A DNA stretch of 37,145 nucleotides, from the NCBI RefSeq assembly GCF_002197815.1, contig NZ_NIUB01000042.1, forward strand, positions 1 through 37,145. The letters run 5' to 3'. Shown piece by piece: positions 8,394 to 15,834 of this stretch (positions are counted from its first letter, which is position 1; each line of letters opens with the position of its first letter). The notes below the pieces were generated by a model that did not search any database, was not told the DNA's origin, and worked only from the letters and a program-made list of their open reading frames with translations. The translations under genes were made by a program, and so were the position numbers. This DNA comes from Pseudomonas oleovorans subsp. oleovorans (lineage in GTDB: Bacteria > Pseudomonadota > Gammaproteobacteria > Pseudomonadales > Pseudomonadaceae).

Positions 8394-8891
8394 ATGCACA
8401 AGGTATGGATAGCGGGCGCGATGCTCGCAGTGTCGCTGGGCACGGCTCAGGCGCAAGCACTGGATCTGCATGGTATTGGCGTATCGCGTGATGTGCCGTG
8501 CAAGGGGCAGGACGTGATCGTTACCGGCAACGGTAACCAGTTTCGCCTCACCGGTGACTGCGGCCAGATCGAGGTCAATGGTTCCGATCAGCAGGTGAGC
8601 TTCGGCAAGGCCGCCGGCCTGGTGGTGACCGGCTCGAAGAACCGCATCGAGGGCGAGCGCGTCACCAGCCTCGAAGTCAGTGGCAGTGAGCACCAGGTTG
8701 AAACCGAGGTGCACGGCAATGACCAGCAACCGGCTCAGATCGCCATTTACGGTGATAGCAACGTGCTCGAACTCGACCTCGATGGCCCGACGCAGATCGA
8801 AGTAAACGGTCTCAACCAGCAACTGACCTGGAGCGGTGACGAGCCGCAGATCGAGACCACCGGCGTCGAGCACCGTATCAAGCAGGACTGA
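8394..8891 (+). CDS. Secreted DUF3060-family protein
   Basis: This 165-residue protein has a signal peptide (hydrophobic core AGAMLAVSLGTAQAQA, cleavage near residue 22). The rest is repetitive beta-rich text in which units such as VTGNGNQFRLTGDCGQI, VNGSDQQVSFG and VTGSKNRIEGERV recur about every 20 residues with G-x-N/D-Q. This is typical of DUF3060 proteins, which are predicted short beta-solenoids. Function is unknown. A GGGAGAAA ribosome site lies 6-13 bases before ATG 8394. It stands between trpBA and trpI, splitting a pair normally adjacent in Pseudomonas, and is read in the same direction as trpI. No tryptophan-related role can be read from the sequence. Confidence 0.75.
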   Translation: MHKVWIAGAMLAVSLGTAQAQALDLHGIGVSRDVPCKGQDVIVTGNGNQFRLTGDCGQIEVNGSDQQVSFGKAAGLVVTGSKNRIEGERVTSLEVSGSEHQVETEVHGNDQQPAQIAIYGDSNVLELDLDGPTQIEVNGLNQQLTWSGDEPQIETTGVEHRIKQD

Positions 8892-8943
8892 TCGGTGCGG
8901 CAGGTTGGCGCCCGGCGGTGAACGTGATTAGATGCCCCTGAAT

Positions 8944-8960
8944 CGTCAGAAAAAATCACC
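8944..8960 (+). promoter_or_regulatory. Second TrpI-type site, directly upstream of trpI
   Basis: CGTCAGAAAAAATCACC matches the trpB dyad (8257-8273) at 14 of 17 positions in the same orientation and keeps T-N11-A. It ends 6 bases before the trpI ATG at 8967, where no Shine-Dalgarno sequence is visible. Binding there could repress trpI, as LysR proteins often do to their own genes. This is inference from the repeat. Confidence 0.5.
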
Positions 8961-8966
8961 TCTCCC

Positions 8967-9866
8967 ATGAGCCGCGACCTGCCCCCACTCAATGCCCTGC
9001 GCGCCTTCGAGGCGGCCGCCCGCCTGCAAAGCGTCAGCCGCGCCGCCGAGGAGCTGCACGTCACGCACGGTGCAGTCAGCCGGCAGATTCGTGCACTGGA
9101 AGAACAGCTTGGCGTTAGCCTGTTCGACAAGGACGGGCGTGGCGTGAAACTCACCGATGCCGGCTTGCGCCTGCGTGATGTCAGCACCGAGTGCTTCGAA
9201 CGTCTGAGTAGCGTTTGCGCCACCCTGCGTCGCGAAACCGAAGATCGCCCCTTCGTGCTCGGCTGCTCGGGTAGCCTGCTGGCGCGCTGGTTCATCCCGC
9301 GTCTGGATCGCCTGCAGCGCGAGCTGCCGGAACTGCGCCTGCAATTGTCAGCCAGCCAGGGCGAGCTGGACCCGCGCAGCGCCGAGGTGGACGCCACCCT
9401 GCTGTTCGCCGACCCGCCGTGGCCGAGCGACATGCAGGTATTCGAGCTGGCGCCTGAGCGCATCGGTCCGGTGCTCAGCCCGCGTTATGCCAATCATGCA
9501 CAACTGAGCGCCGCCAGCGCCGACGCGCTGTATGCCGAACCGCTGCTGCACACCACCTCGCGTCCGCAGGCCTGGCCGCAGTGGGCACAGGCGCAGGGAC
9601 TGGCAGCCGAGCGGCTGCAACTGGGACAGGGTTTCGAACACCTCTATTACCTGCTGGAGGCTGCCGCTGCGGGTCTCGGCGTGGCCATCGCGCCACAGAC
9701 ATTGGTTGCCGACGACCTGCGCGCTGGCCGCCTGGTCGCGCCCTGGGACTTCGTCGAAACCACGGGCAGTCTGGCGCTGTGGACACGCCGCACCGATCAG
9801 CGCAGCGAGCGTCTGGCGCAGTGGCTGCGTAAGGAGTTGACCGACAGCGCGGCGCAGGTGCGTTAG
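8967..9866 (+). CDS. trpI: LysR-family activator of tryptophan synthase genes
   Basis: This 299-residue LysR protein matches P. aeruginosa TrpI over its whole length: MSRDLPPLNALRAFEAAARL, the helix-turn-helix AAEELHVTHGAVSRQIRALEE, then SLLARWFIPRLDRLQRELP, MQVFELAPERIGP and GQGFEHLYYLLEAA. In P. aeruginosa and P. putida, TrpI binds indoleglycerol phosphate and activates trpBA. Here it lies about 0.8 kb from trpB with a DUF3060 gene between, and it is divergent from trpBA. No ribosome site precedes ATG 8967, but the start matches the orthologue. A probable operator copy overlaps its leader. Confidence 0.93.
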   Translation: MSRDLPPLNALRAFEAAARLQSVSRAAEELHVTHGAVSRQIRALEEQLGVSLFDKDGRGVKLTDAGLRLRDVSTECFERLSSVCATLRRETEDRPFVLGCSGSLLARWFIPRLDRLQRELPELRLQLSASQGELDPRSAEVDATLLFADPPWPSDMQVFELAPERIGPVLSPRYANHAQLSAASADALYAEPLLHTTSRPQAWPQWAQAQGLAAERLQLGQGFEHLYYLLEAAAAGLGVAIAPQTLVADDLRAGRLVAPWDFVETTGSLALWTRRTDQRSERLAQWLRKELTDSAAQVR

Positions 9867-9936
9867 CACGCGCTTATGAAACCCGTGCACGGCAGGCTAG
9901 TCTTAACAAAATCTTTCACACCACAGGAGCTTCATC

Positions 9937-10152
9937 ATGTCCGACCACCACACCTACAAGAAGATCGAAATCGTCGGCTCGTCGCGCACCAGTATCGAAA
10001 ATGCCATTGAGAATGCCCTGGCCGAGTGCGCCAAGAGCGTGCGCAACATGGACTGGTTCGAGGTAACCGAGACCCGTGGCCATATCGAGAACGGCAAGGT
10101 CGGCCATTACCAGGTCACCCTCAAGGTCGGTTTTCGTCTCAGCGGCAGCTGA
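9937..10152 (+). CDS. Dodecin family flavin-binding protein
   Basis: This 71-residue protein has the dodecin fold signature: a short strand (YKKIEIVGSS), a long helix (TSIENAIENALAECAKSV) and two strands with the conserved Trp40 (NMDWFEVTETRGHI) that stacks on the flavin isoalloxazine ring. It ends with the typical YQVTLKVGFRL. Dodecins form hollow dodecamers that store or buffer flavins (or CoA and flavin in some bacteria). The start is supported by AGGAG about 10 bases upstream. It is a single gene, with no clear operon partner. Confidence 0.92.
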   Translation: MSDHHTYKKIEIVGSSRTSIENAIENALAECAKSVRNMDWFEVTETRGHIENGKVGHYQVTLKVGFRLSGS

Positions 10153-10286
10153 CAGGCACTCAGCCAAGCGAGCCGCCGGCCGCTCGAAGCACAGGGCTGT
10201 GGCGCCGCGCACAGTGATGAACGCGGTCGCTGGCGAGGCGCAGCGGGTTCGGGCAAGCTGCCCGGGCCGATTCAGGGAGGAATGCC

Positions 10287-10866
10287 ATGTTCAGACCGTT
10301 GCTGCTGATCAGCCTGCTGTCACTCGCAGGCTGCGTCGACAACGAGCCACCGCTTGCCGAGGAACGTCGCCTGCTGCTCAGCGGCGAGGACTTCGCCAAT
10401 TACGAGGCGCCGCAGGAGGGTCGTTACCAGAAGCTGGTGACCTATGCCACGCGTACCATCGACCTCAATATCGAGAGCCGCAGCAGCGACTGGTTCTATT
10501 TCTACAGCGGTGTCTCTCTATCCGTGCGCCGCTGATGCGCTGATGACCAGCTACGCCGAAACCTTCGGTGCGTCGTTCGGCCTGCACCACAGCGGGCTCG
10601 AACAAGAGGATCTGCTGCTGGAAACTACGCTGGCCAGCCGTGCCAGTCTCAAGCTGCTGACCCAGGACGGCGAGCCGGTGGGCAACCTGTTCTATGCCAC
10701 CGTCGGCAACAAATCGATGTTCACCCTTTTCACCGGGGTGTACTTCGAGCAGGCCGAAGACTTCAAGGCATTCATCGCGCCCAAGCTGCTGCAACTGCGT
10801 GAATACCAGCACAGCGACCCCATACTGACCTGGGCGGGCAACACGTTGGGCCTGGGCAGCGACTGA
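10287..10866 (+). pseudogene. Lipoprotein of unknown function, frameshifted
   Basis: A strong ribosome site (GGGAGG) precedes ATG 10287. The protein starts as a lipoprotein: MFRPLLLISLLSLAGCVDN, with lipobox LAGC and lipidated Cys16. The frame continues to SDWFYFYSG and then stops at 10533-10535. The sequence resumes in the next frame, LYPCAADALMTSYAETF, and continues to a natural stop at 10866. The switch falls in TCTCTCT (10513-10519). Loss of one CT unit, or gain of one base, would explain it; restored length is 192-193 residues. I do not recognise the family. It may be a recent pseudogene or a sequencing error. Confidence 0.65.
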
Positions 10867-10888
10867 GCGGCGCCCGGGCCGAAGACGC

Positions 10889-12118
10889 TCAGCCGAAGAA
10901 CCAGTAGGTCACGGTGATCGCGGCAATGACTCCGGCCAGCTCCGCCAACAGGGCGCAGCCCACCGCATGGCGCGCACGCTGAATGCCGACGGCGCCGAAA
11001 TACACCGCCAGCACGTAGAAGGTGGTTTCCGTGCTGCCCTGGACGATCGCCGCCGCCAGCGCCGGGAAGCTGTCCACACCATGGGTCTGCATGGTCTCGA
11101 TCAGCATGGCGCGTGCCGCGCTGCCGGAAAACGGCTTGACCAGCGCGGTGGGCAGCGCATCGACGAAGCGCGTATCCCAACCGAAGGTTTCCACCAGCCA
11201 GCGAATGCCGTCGAGGCCGAACTCCAGGGCGCCGGAAGCGCGCAGCACGCCGATTGCACAGAGCATCGCCACCAGATACGGCAGCAGGCTCTTGGCGATG
11301 TCGAAGCCTTCGCGCGCGCCTTCGATGAACTGCTCGTAGACCTGGACCTTGCGCAGTGCGCCGACCACCAGGAAGGCCAGAATCACGCCGAACAGGGTCA
11401 GGTTGCCGAGCAACGACGAGAGCGCCGCCAGGGCAGTGGCGCTGAGCCCGGCGAGCAGGGCCATGAAGCCACCCAGCAACAGGGCACCGGGAATCAGATA
11501 CGCCAACACCACCGGGTCCCACAGGCGCAGGCGCTGCATCACGGCCACCGACAGCAGGCCGACCAGGGTCGAGGCGCTAGTCGCCAGCAGGATCGGCAGA
11601 AACACCAGAGTCGGGTCTTCCGCACCCTGCTGCACGCGGTACATGAATATCGACACCGGCAGCACGGTGAGCGACGAGGCGTTGAGCACCAGAAAGAGAA
11701 TCTGCGCGTTGCTCGCGGTGAGCTTGTCCGGATTGAGCTCCTGCAGGCTGCGCATGGCCTTGAGGCCAATGGGCGTGGCGGCATTGTCCAGGCCCAGGCC
11801 GTTGGCAGCAAAGTTCATGGTGATCAGCCCGAGCGCCGGATGGCCGCGCGGCACCTCCGGCATCAGTCGCGCGAACAACGGGCCGAGTACACGCGCCAGG
11901 GCATCCACCAGGCCGGCTTGCTCGGCGATGCGCAGCAGGCCGAGCCACAGGGTCATGGTGCCGAACAGCAGCACCATCACTTCCACCGACAGCTTGGCCA
12001 TGGCGAACAGGCTCTCGACCATGGCGCCGAACACCGCCGGGTCATCGCCGATCAGCCAGCGGGAGAAGCCCGCGACCGCTGCCACCAGAAAAAAACTCAG
12101 CCACAGGCCATTGAGCAT
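10889..12118 (-). CDS. Fused SpmA/SpmB-type nucleoside-recognition (Gate) membrane protein
   Basis: A 409-residue inner-membrane protein with about 10-12 hydrophobic segments. It appears to join two Gate (nucleoside-recognition) domains: a first half with FAANGLGLDNAATPIGLKAM, as in SpmA, and a second with KPFSGSAARAMLIETM and IVQGSTETTFYVLAVYFG, as in SpmB. The transported molecule of non-spore-former homologues is unknown. I chose ATG 12118 (MLNGLWLSFFLV), with GAGGGGG upstream, over an in-frame ATG at 12172 that would add a non-hydrophobic tail. It converges on the broken lipoprotein gene. Confidence 0.82.
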   Translation of the reverse strand: MLNGLWLSFFLVAAVAGFSRWLIGDDPAVFGAMVESLFAMAKLSVEVMVLLFGTMTLWLGLLRIAEQAGLVDALARVLGPLFARLMPEVPRGHPALGLITMNFAANGLGLDNAATPIGLKAMRSLQELNPDKLTASNAQILFLVLNASSLTVLPVSIFMYRVQQGAEDPTLVFLPILLATSASTLVGLLSVAVMQRLRLWDPVVLAYLIPGALLLGGFMALLAGLSATALAALSSLLGNLTLFGVILAFLVVGALRKVQVYEQFIEGAREGFDIAKSLLPYLVAMLCAIGVLRASGALEFGLDGIRWLVETFGWDTRFVDALPTALVKPFSGSAARAMLIETMQTHGVDSFPALAAAIVQGSTETTFYVLAVYFGAVGIQRARHAVGCALLAELAGVIAAITVTYWFFG

Positions 12119-12249
12119 GCCGTACCCCCTCGTCGTTCTGGCGGGGGATGATAACGCGTCGCCCCATTCCATGGGACGTCCGGCAAACTGCCGTTACGTG
12201 GTCCTTCGGCGGTCAGGTCGCTCCCAGCCTCGATAAGCGGGCACCATGC

Positions 12250-12711
12250 CTAGTACCAGTTGGGATCACTGCGCAGTTGTTCCACCAGCATCTGCTGGAC
12301 CTCCTCGTCCGGGTCGCCCAACCAGCGCAGGCTGGCGTGTTCACTGGGCGCGCGATCCTCGGGCAGGCCATCCGGCACCTGCACATACAGCGCATAGGCG
12401 TCATCGTTCTCCCACTCGAAAGCGACATAGAGGCGCTGGCTGAAGCAACGCTGCGCTTCGCAGACCTGGCCGACCAGGTAGCGATCACTGTCGGCTTCCA
12501 CGGCCTGCATCGGGGTGGACAGGCCACTGAGGTTGATCAGCCAGTCCGGCAGGCGCTCTTCGTCTTGCACCAAATCCTGCCAGGCCTGGCGATACTCGGC
12601 GTTGCCGGCCAGCAACTCGCCCGGCTGGAAACTGGCGTCACGGTCGGCGGCCTGAGCCGCCAGGGCGCCGCCCAGCAGCAGGGCGGCGGCGATGGGGTAA
12701 ATCGACTTCAT
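12250..12711 (-). CDS. Ivy-like (inhibitor of vertebrate lysozyme) family periplasmic protein
   Basis: This 153-residue protein has a signal peptide (MKSIYPIAAALLLGGALAAQA, cleavage near residue 21). Text aligns with E. coli Ivy: LPDWLINLSGLSTPMQAV matches its LPAWV...TPAQTV, and CEAQRCFSQRLYVAF matches CKPHDCGSQRIAVMW. The family blocks C-type lysozyme with the loop between those two cysteines. Here the loop (Cys84 to Cys89) reads CEAQRC, so the His that plugs the lysozyme active site is missing. It may be a divergent member with another target. ATG 12711 is supported by GGAGGT. The DUF1328 gene lies 13 bases upstream on the same strand, so they are probably cotranscribed. Confidence 0.75.
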   Translation of the reverse strand: MKSIYPIAAALLLGGALAAQAADRDASFQPGELLAGNAEYRQAWQDLVQDEERLPDWLINLSGLSTPMQAVEADSDRYLVGQVCEAQRCFSQRLYVAFEWENDDAYALYVQVPDGLPEDRAPSEHASLRWLGDPDEEVQQMLVEQLRSDPNWY

Positions 12712-12724
12712 CAATGACACCTCC

Positions 12725-12889
12725 CTACAGGCGCGGGCGACGGCCCATGACGAACGAGACGATGAACAGCACCAGGAACACCACGAAAAGAATCTTGGCG
12801 ATGCCTGCGGCGGTGCCGGCGATACCACCGAAGCCCAGTACGGCGGCGATGATGGCGATGATCAGGAATGTGACTGCCCAACTCAGCAT
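12725..12889 (-). CDS. DUF1328 (YtjA-like) small membrane protein
   Basis: This 54-residue protein consists of two hydrophobic helices (MLSWAVTFLIIAIIAAVLGF and AKILFVVFLVLFIVSFVMG) joined by a Gly/Ala-rich turn, ending in a basic tail RRPRL. This is the DUF1328 pattern, common in Pseudomonas and often linked to envelope stress, but its molecular role is unknown. The start at 12889 has a GAGGAG ribosome site. It is followed after 13 bases by the Ivy-like gene. Confidence 0.88.
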   Translation of the reverse strand: MLSWAVTFLIIAIIAAVLGFGGIAGTAAGIAKILFVVFLVLFIVSFVMGRRPRL

Positions 12890-13281
12890 GGTCGTTCTCC
12901 TCGATGGATCAGTGGTCAATGGCCCTGGCAGGCCATGACCTTGCGCATTACTCGGGTTCATAGGCGGATGGCTGAAAGTCCGGCTATCCGTACCGGTCGT
13001 TCCTGACCGGCTGCCTGAGAACAATGTTGCAGAGCCCGTGCCAGGCCTGAGATTTAGATAAATTCCTTTTAAATCATTGAGTTGAAAATTATCGAGAAGA
13101 GGTAAGGGCGGGCATCCTGCCCGAATGGCACTGGCCTGATCGTGCGTTTTGCCCGATCAGTCACCGGCCACGGCTCGCCAGAGTGGTCGCCCGCCGACTG
13201 CACAGTCGGTATACTCGTTGCGCCCGCGTGCCATGCGGGTTCCGCGCTCAGAACAACAACCGCGCCACGAGCCTCGAAAGC
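12890..13281. other. Intergenic region between divergent DUF1328 and thioesterase genes
   Basis: This 392-base region has no convincing gene. It contains an AT-rich patch at about 13049-13100, unlike its surroundings, and a possible promoter with a palindrome for the thioesterase at 13194-13215. The left part is presumably the leader and promoter of the DUF1328 operon, but I see no clear -35/-10 pair there. Confidence 0.5.
13194..13215 (+). promoter_or_regulatory. Palindrome abutting a -10 element upstream of the thioesterase gene
   Basis: CCGACTG-CA-CAGTCGG (13194-13209) has perfect 7-bp arms and is directly followed by TATACT (13210-13215), a good -10. The palindrome would sit in the promoter spacer, a typical repressor position. 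No good -35 is visible. Confidence 0.4.
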
Positions 13282-13686
13282 ATGAACGACTACGAACAGG
13301 AAGACCCGATTCCCCAGGGCGACCTTGCCCTGCAGATCACCGCGCTGCCGCGTGAGACCAATGGTTTCGGGGATATCTATGGCGGTTGGCTGGTATCGCA
13401 GATGGACCTGGCCGGCACGGCCATGGCCAGCAAGATCGCCGGTGGCCGCGTCGCCACTGTCGCCATCGACCGCATGGCCTTCCTCGTGCCGGTGGCGGTG
13501 GGTGCGCAGTTGTCCTTCTACACTCAGGCGCTGGAGATTGGCCGCAGCTCGATCCAGATGATGGTCGAGGTGTGGAGCGACGATCCGCTGTCCAATGAAT
13601 GGCGCAAGGTCACCGAAGCGGTATTCGTCTTCGTCGCCATCGATGGCAGCGGCCGCACCCGCCCGGTGCCGCCACGGCGCGGCTGA
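13282..13686 (+). CDS. Acyl-CoA thioesterase, YciA family
   Basis: A 134-residue single hot-dog domain. The motif ETNGFGDIYGGWLVSQMDLAG (about residues 25-45) holds the conserved Asn and Asp of YciA/BACH-type thioesterases, and VATVAIDRMAFLVPVAVG forms the next strand. The family hydrolyses fatty acyl-CoAs to free acid and CoA and is usually hexameric and cytoplasmic. ATG 13282 (MNDYEQEDPIPQGDLALQ) fits the family length. It is a stand-alone gene followed by a REP-like pair. Confidence 0.88.
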   Translation: MNDYEQEDPIPQGDLALQITALPRETNGFGDIYGGWLVSQMDLAGTAMASKIAGGRVATVAIDRMAFLVPVAVGAQLSFYTQALEIGRSSIQMMVEVWSDDPLSNEWRKVTEAVFVFVAIDGSGRTRPVPPRRG

Positions 13687-13776
13687 GCCGAGCAGATAGC
13701 TTTCGGCAATATCCTGTAACGAAAGCGCCGACCCTGAGGCTAATGCCAGTCAGTTAAGCCGTTGCACTCGATCTTT

Positions 13777-13836
13777 GTAGGAGCCGGCTTGCCGGCGATC
13801 CGCCATAAAAAGCATCGCCAGCAAGCTGGCTCCTAC
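13777..13836. repeat. Inverted pair of REP-like sequences (REPIN-like), outward GTAGGAGC ends
   Basis: A 23-base unit at 13777-13799 (GTAGGAGCCGG...GGCGAT) is repeated as its imperfect reverse complement at 13814-13836, with a 14-base spacer. The same unit occurs at 25262-25325 in the opposite arrangement. Such intergenic units are typical of Pseudomonas REP sequences mobilised by RAYT enzymes; no RAYT gene is present here. Confidence 0.8.
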
Positions 13837-13844
13837 GAAAAGCG

Positions 13845-13871
13845 CCCCCTCTACTGCAAGTAGGAGGGGGT
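13845..13871. repeat. GC-rich hairpin downstream of the TRAP binding-protein gene
   Basis: CCCCCTCTACT and AGTAGGAGGGGG form an almost perfect stem around a three-base loop. It lies about 75 bases beyond the stop codon of the minus-strand binding-protein gene. No clear T-run follows on that strand, so termination is only possible. Confidence 0.4.
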
Positions 13872-13943
13872 GGTGACGAACTTATCTGATCAGCACTAGC
13901 CCTGAGGCCGGCGTTTTTCCGTGTGCCTGAAACCCGTTGGGGA

Positions 13944-15044
13944 TCAGCCGCGGATGTTGTAGATGTCTTTCTCGTTGCTTTCCGCGTAGTCGTACAGGCG
14001 TTGCAGGTAGGCCTTCTGCTGTTCCCAGACCTTCTTCGCGACCGGGTCGGCGTTGGCCGAGGCCTCGACCACTTCGGCCGCCACTTCCTTCAAGCGGGCC
14101 AGCACTTCATCCGGCAGGCGGCGTACTTCCACACCGTCGGCCTTGAGTTGCTCCATGGCTTCCATGTTCTTGGCGTTGTAGTCATCGAGCATGTCGCCGT
14201 TGACGTCGCGGGCAGCGGCGCGAACGATGGCCTGCAGATCCGGCGGCAGGGTTTCCCAGGCCTTCAGATTGACGTCCAGCTCGAACAGTACGCTGGGCTC
14301 CTGCCAGCCCGGGGTGTAGTAGTACTTGGCTGCCTTGTGCAGACCCAGGGCCAGGTCGTTGTATGGGCCGATCCATTCAGTGGCGTCGATGGCACCGGTC
14401 TGCATGGCGGTGAAGATCTCACCGGCCGGCATGTTGACCACGGTACCGCCCATCTTGGTCAGCACTTCGCCGCCCAGGCCAGGGGTACGCATCTTCAGGC
14501 CCTTGAAGTCATCGACCGAGTTCATTTCCTTGTTGAACCAGCCTGCGGTTTGCACACCGGTGTTGCCGCAGGCCATCGGCAGCACGCCGAACGGCTTGTA
14601 CACCTCTTCCCACAGCTGCTGACCGCCACCGCGATGCAGCCAGGCGTTCATTTCCTGAGCATTGGGGCCGAATGGCGAGGCGCAGAAGAACTGGGCGGCC
14701 GGCACCTTGCCTTTCCAGTAGTACGGCGCGCCGTGACCCATTTCGGCGGTACCGCGGGAGACTGCATCGAACACTTCCAGTGCCGGCACCAGCTCGCCTG
14801 CTGCATACACCTTGACCTTCAGGCGGCCGTTGCTCATTTCATCGACCAGCTTGGCGAAGCGCTCGGCTCCCACGCCGACGCCCGGGAAGTTTTTCGGCCA
14901 GGAGGTGACCATCTTCCAGTTGAAGGTTTGGGAACTCGAACCCTCTTGAGGTGCTGCGGCGCTCTTGGCATCTTCCTTACAGCCGGCCAGGGCGGTTGCG
15001 GCAAGGCCTACGCCCGCGGCGGCGAGTATGTCGCGACGTTTCAT
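13944..15044 (-). CDS. TRAP transporter substrate-binding protein, TakP/DctP-like
   Basis: A 366-residue exported binding protein. The N-terminus is a Tat-type signal (MKRRDILAAAG) that also carries a lipobox (ALAGC, Cys22), so it is probably a lipoprotein. The mature part matches TakP, the 2-oxo-acid receptor of Rhodobacter: WKMVTSWPKNFPG, VYAAGELVPALEVFDAVS, LKMRTPGLGGEVL, DATEWIGPYNDLALGLHKAA. A monocarboxylate or 2-oxo acid is therefore the likely ligand (inference). ATG 15044 follows AAGGAG; an upstream in-frame start would bury the signal. It is divergent from dctQ and dctM, its membrane partners. Confidence 0.88.
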   Translation of the reverse strand: MKRRDILAAAGVGLAATALAGCKEDAKSAAAPQEGSSSQTFNWKMVTSWPKNFPGVGVGAERFAKLVDEMSNGRLKVKVYAAGELVPALEVFDAVSRGTAEMGHGAPYYWKGKVPAAQFFCASPFGPNAQEMNAWLHRGGGQQLWEEVYKPFGVLPMACGNTGVQTAGWFNKEMNSVDDFKGLKMRTPGLGGEVLTKMGGTVVNMPAGEIFTAMQTGAIDATEWIGPYNDLALGLHKAAKYYYTPGWQEPSVLFELDVNLKAWETLPPDLQAIVRAAARDVNGDMLDDYNAKNMEAMEQLKADGVEVRRLPDEVLARLKEVAAEVVEASANADPVAKKVWEQQKAYLQRLYDYAESNEKDIYNIRG

Positions 15045-15164
15045 GCAATGCTCCTTCTTGTTGTATTGGTCTTGCCACGGGATCGCCGAAGGTAGACCGG
15101 ACGTGAATAACATAGGGGGTCGTGACCTACAAGCCTAGCTACTACGACTAAAGTTTTACGGGCA

Positions 15165-15194
15165 TTGCTGCAATACCGGTAGCCTGCATAGAAT
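15165..15194 (+). promoter_or_regulatory. Probable sigma-70 promoter of dctQM
   Basis: TTGCTG (15165-15170) and TAGAAT (15189-15194) are separated by 18 bases. The predicted leader to ATG 15289 is about 90 bases. It lies in the 244-base divergent region shared with the binding-protein gene; I see no confident promoter for the other direction. Confidence 0.45.
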
Positions 15195-15288
15195 CGCCGG
15201 CCTGCAGCCCATAAGGACGCGGGCGGCGTGATATGCAGCCAACAGGTTCGCTGTCCTGTCTCCTACTCATAACGATAAAGGACTCACT

Positions 15289-15834
15289 ATGTCCGACAAG
15301 CCTTCATTTCCCCTCGCTCTTGCATACCTGATCGATGCCCTCAACAGCTGGTTTGGCAAGGCCTGCGCCTGGCTGACGGTTTTTCTGGTAATCGGCACCG
15401 CTGTCGTCGTGGTGCTGCGCTACGGCTTCGGCATCGGCGCCACGGCCCTGCAAGAGGCGGTGCTCTACGCGCATGCACTGGTGTTCATGGGTGCAGCGGC
15501 CTGGGTGCTGCAACGCAACGGACACGTGCGTGTGGACATCTTCTACCAGAAGTTCAGCGGCCGCCGTCAGGCGCTGGTCGAGATCTTCGGTAATCTGCTG
15601 TTCCTGCTGCCGGTCGCGCTGTTCCTCGGTTGGGCCAGTTGGGATTACGTCAGCAACGCCTGGTCGACTTTCGAAGCGTCCAGCGAATCTGGCGGCCTCA
15701 AGTTCGTCTACCTGCAGAAAAGCATCATCCTGGTACTGGTCGTCAGCCTGGTACTGCAAGGTATTTCCAATCTGATCAAGGCAATCTACGTCTTCAGCGG
15801 TCGCCTGCCAGCTCCGGAGGTGAAACATGGCTGA
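15289..15834 (+). CDS. TRAP transporter small permease, DctQ-like
   Basis: This 181-residue protein has four predicted membrane helices (about residues 20-45, 55-75, 100-120 and 145-165), the layout of the small TRAP subunit. The signature region LQEAVLYAHALVFMGAAAWVLQRNGHVRVDIFY is characteristic. It forms the membrane complex with DctM and uses the sodium gradient to take up solute delivered by the binding protein. AAAGGA precedes ATG 15289. The 3' end overlaps the dctM start by 8 bases, so translation is coupled. Confidence 0.9.
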   Translation: MSDKPSFPLALAYLIDALNSWFGKACAWLTVFLVIGTAVVVVLRYGFGIGATALQEAVLYAHALVFMGAAAWVLQRNGHVRVDIFYQKFSGRRQALVEIFGNLLFLLPVALFLGWASWDYVSNAWSTFEASSESGGLKFVYLQKSIILVLVVSLVLQGISNLIKAIYVFSGRLPAPEVKHG

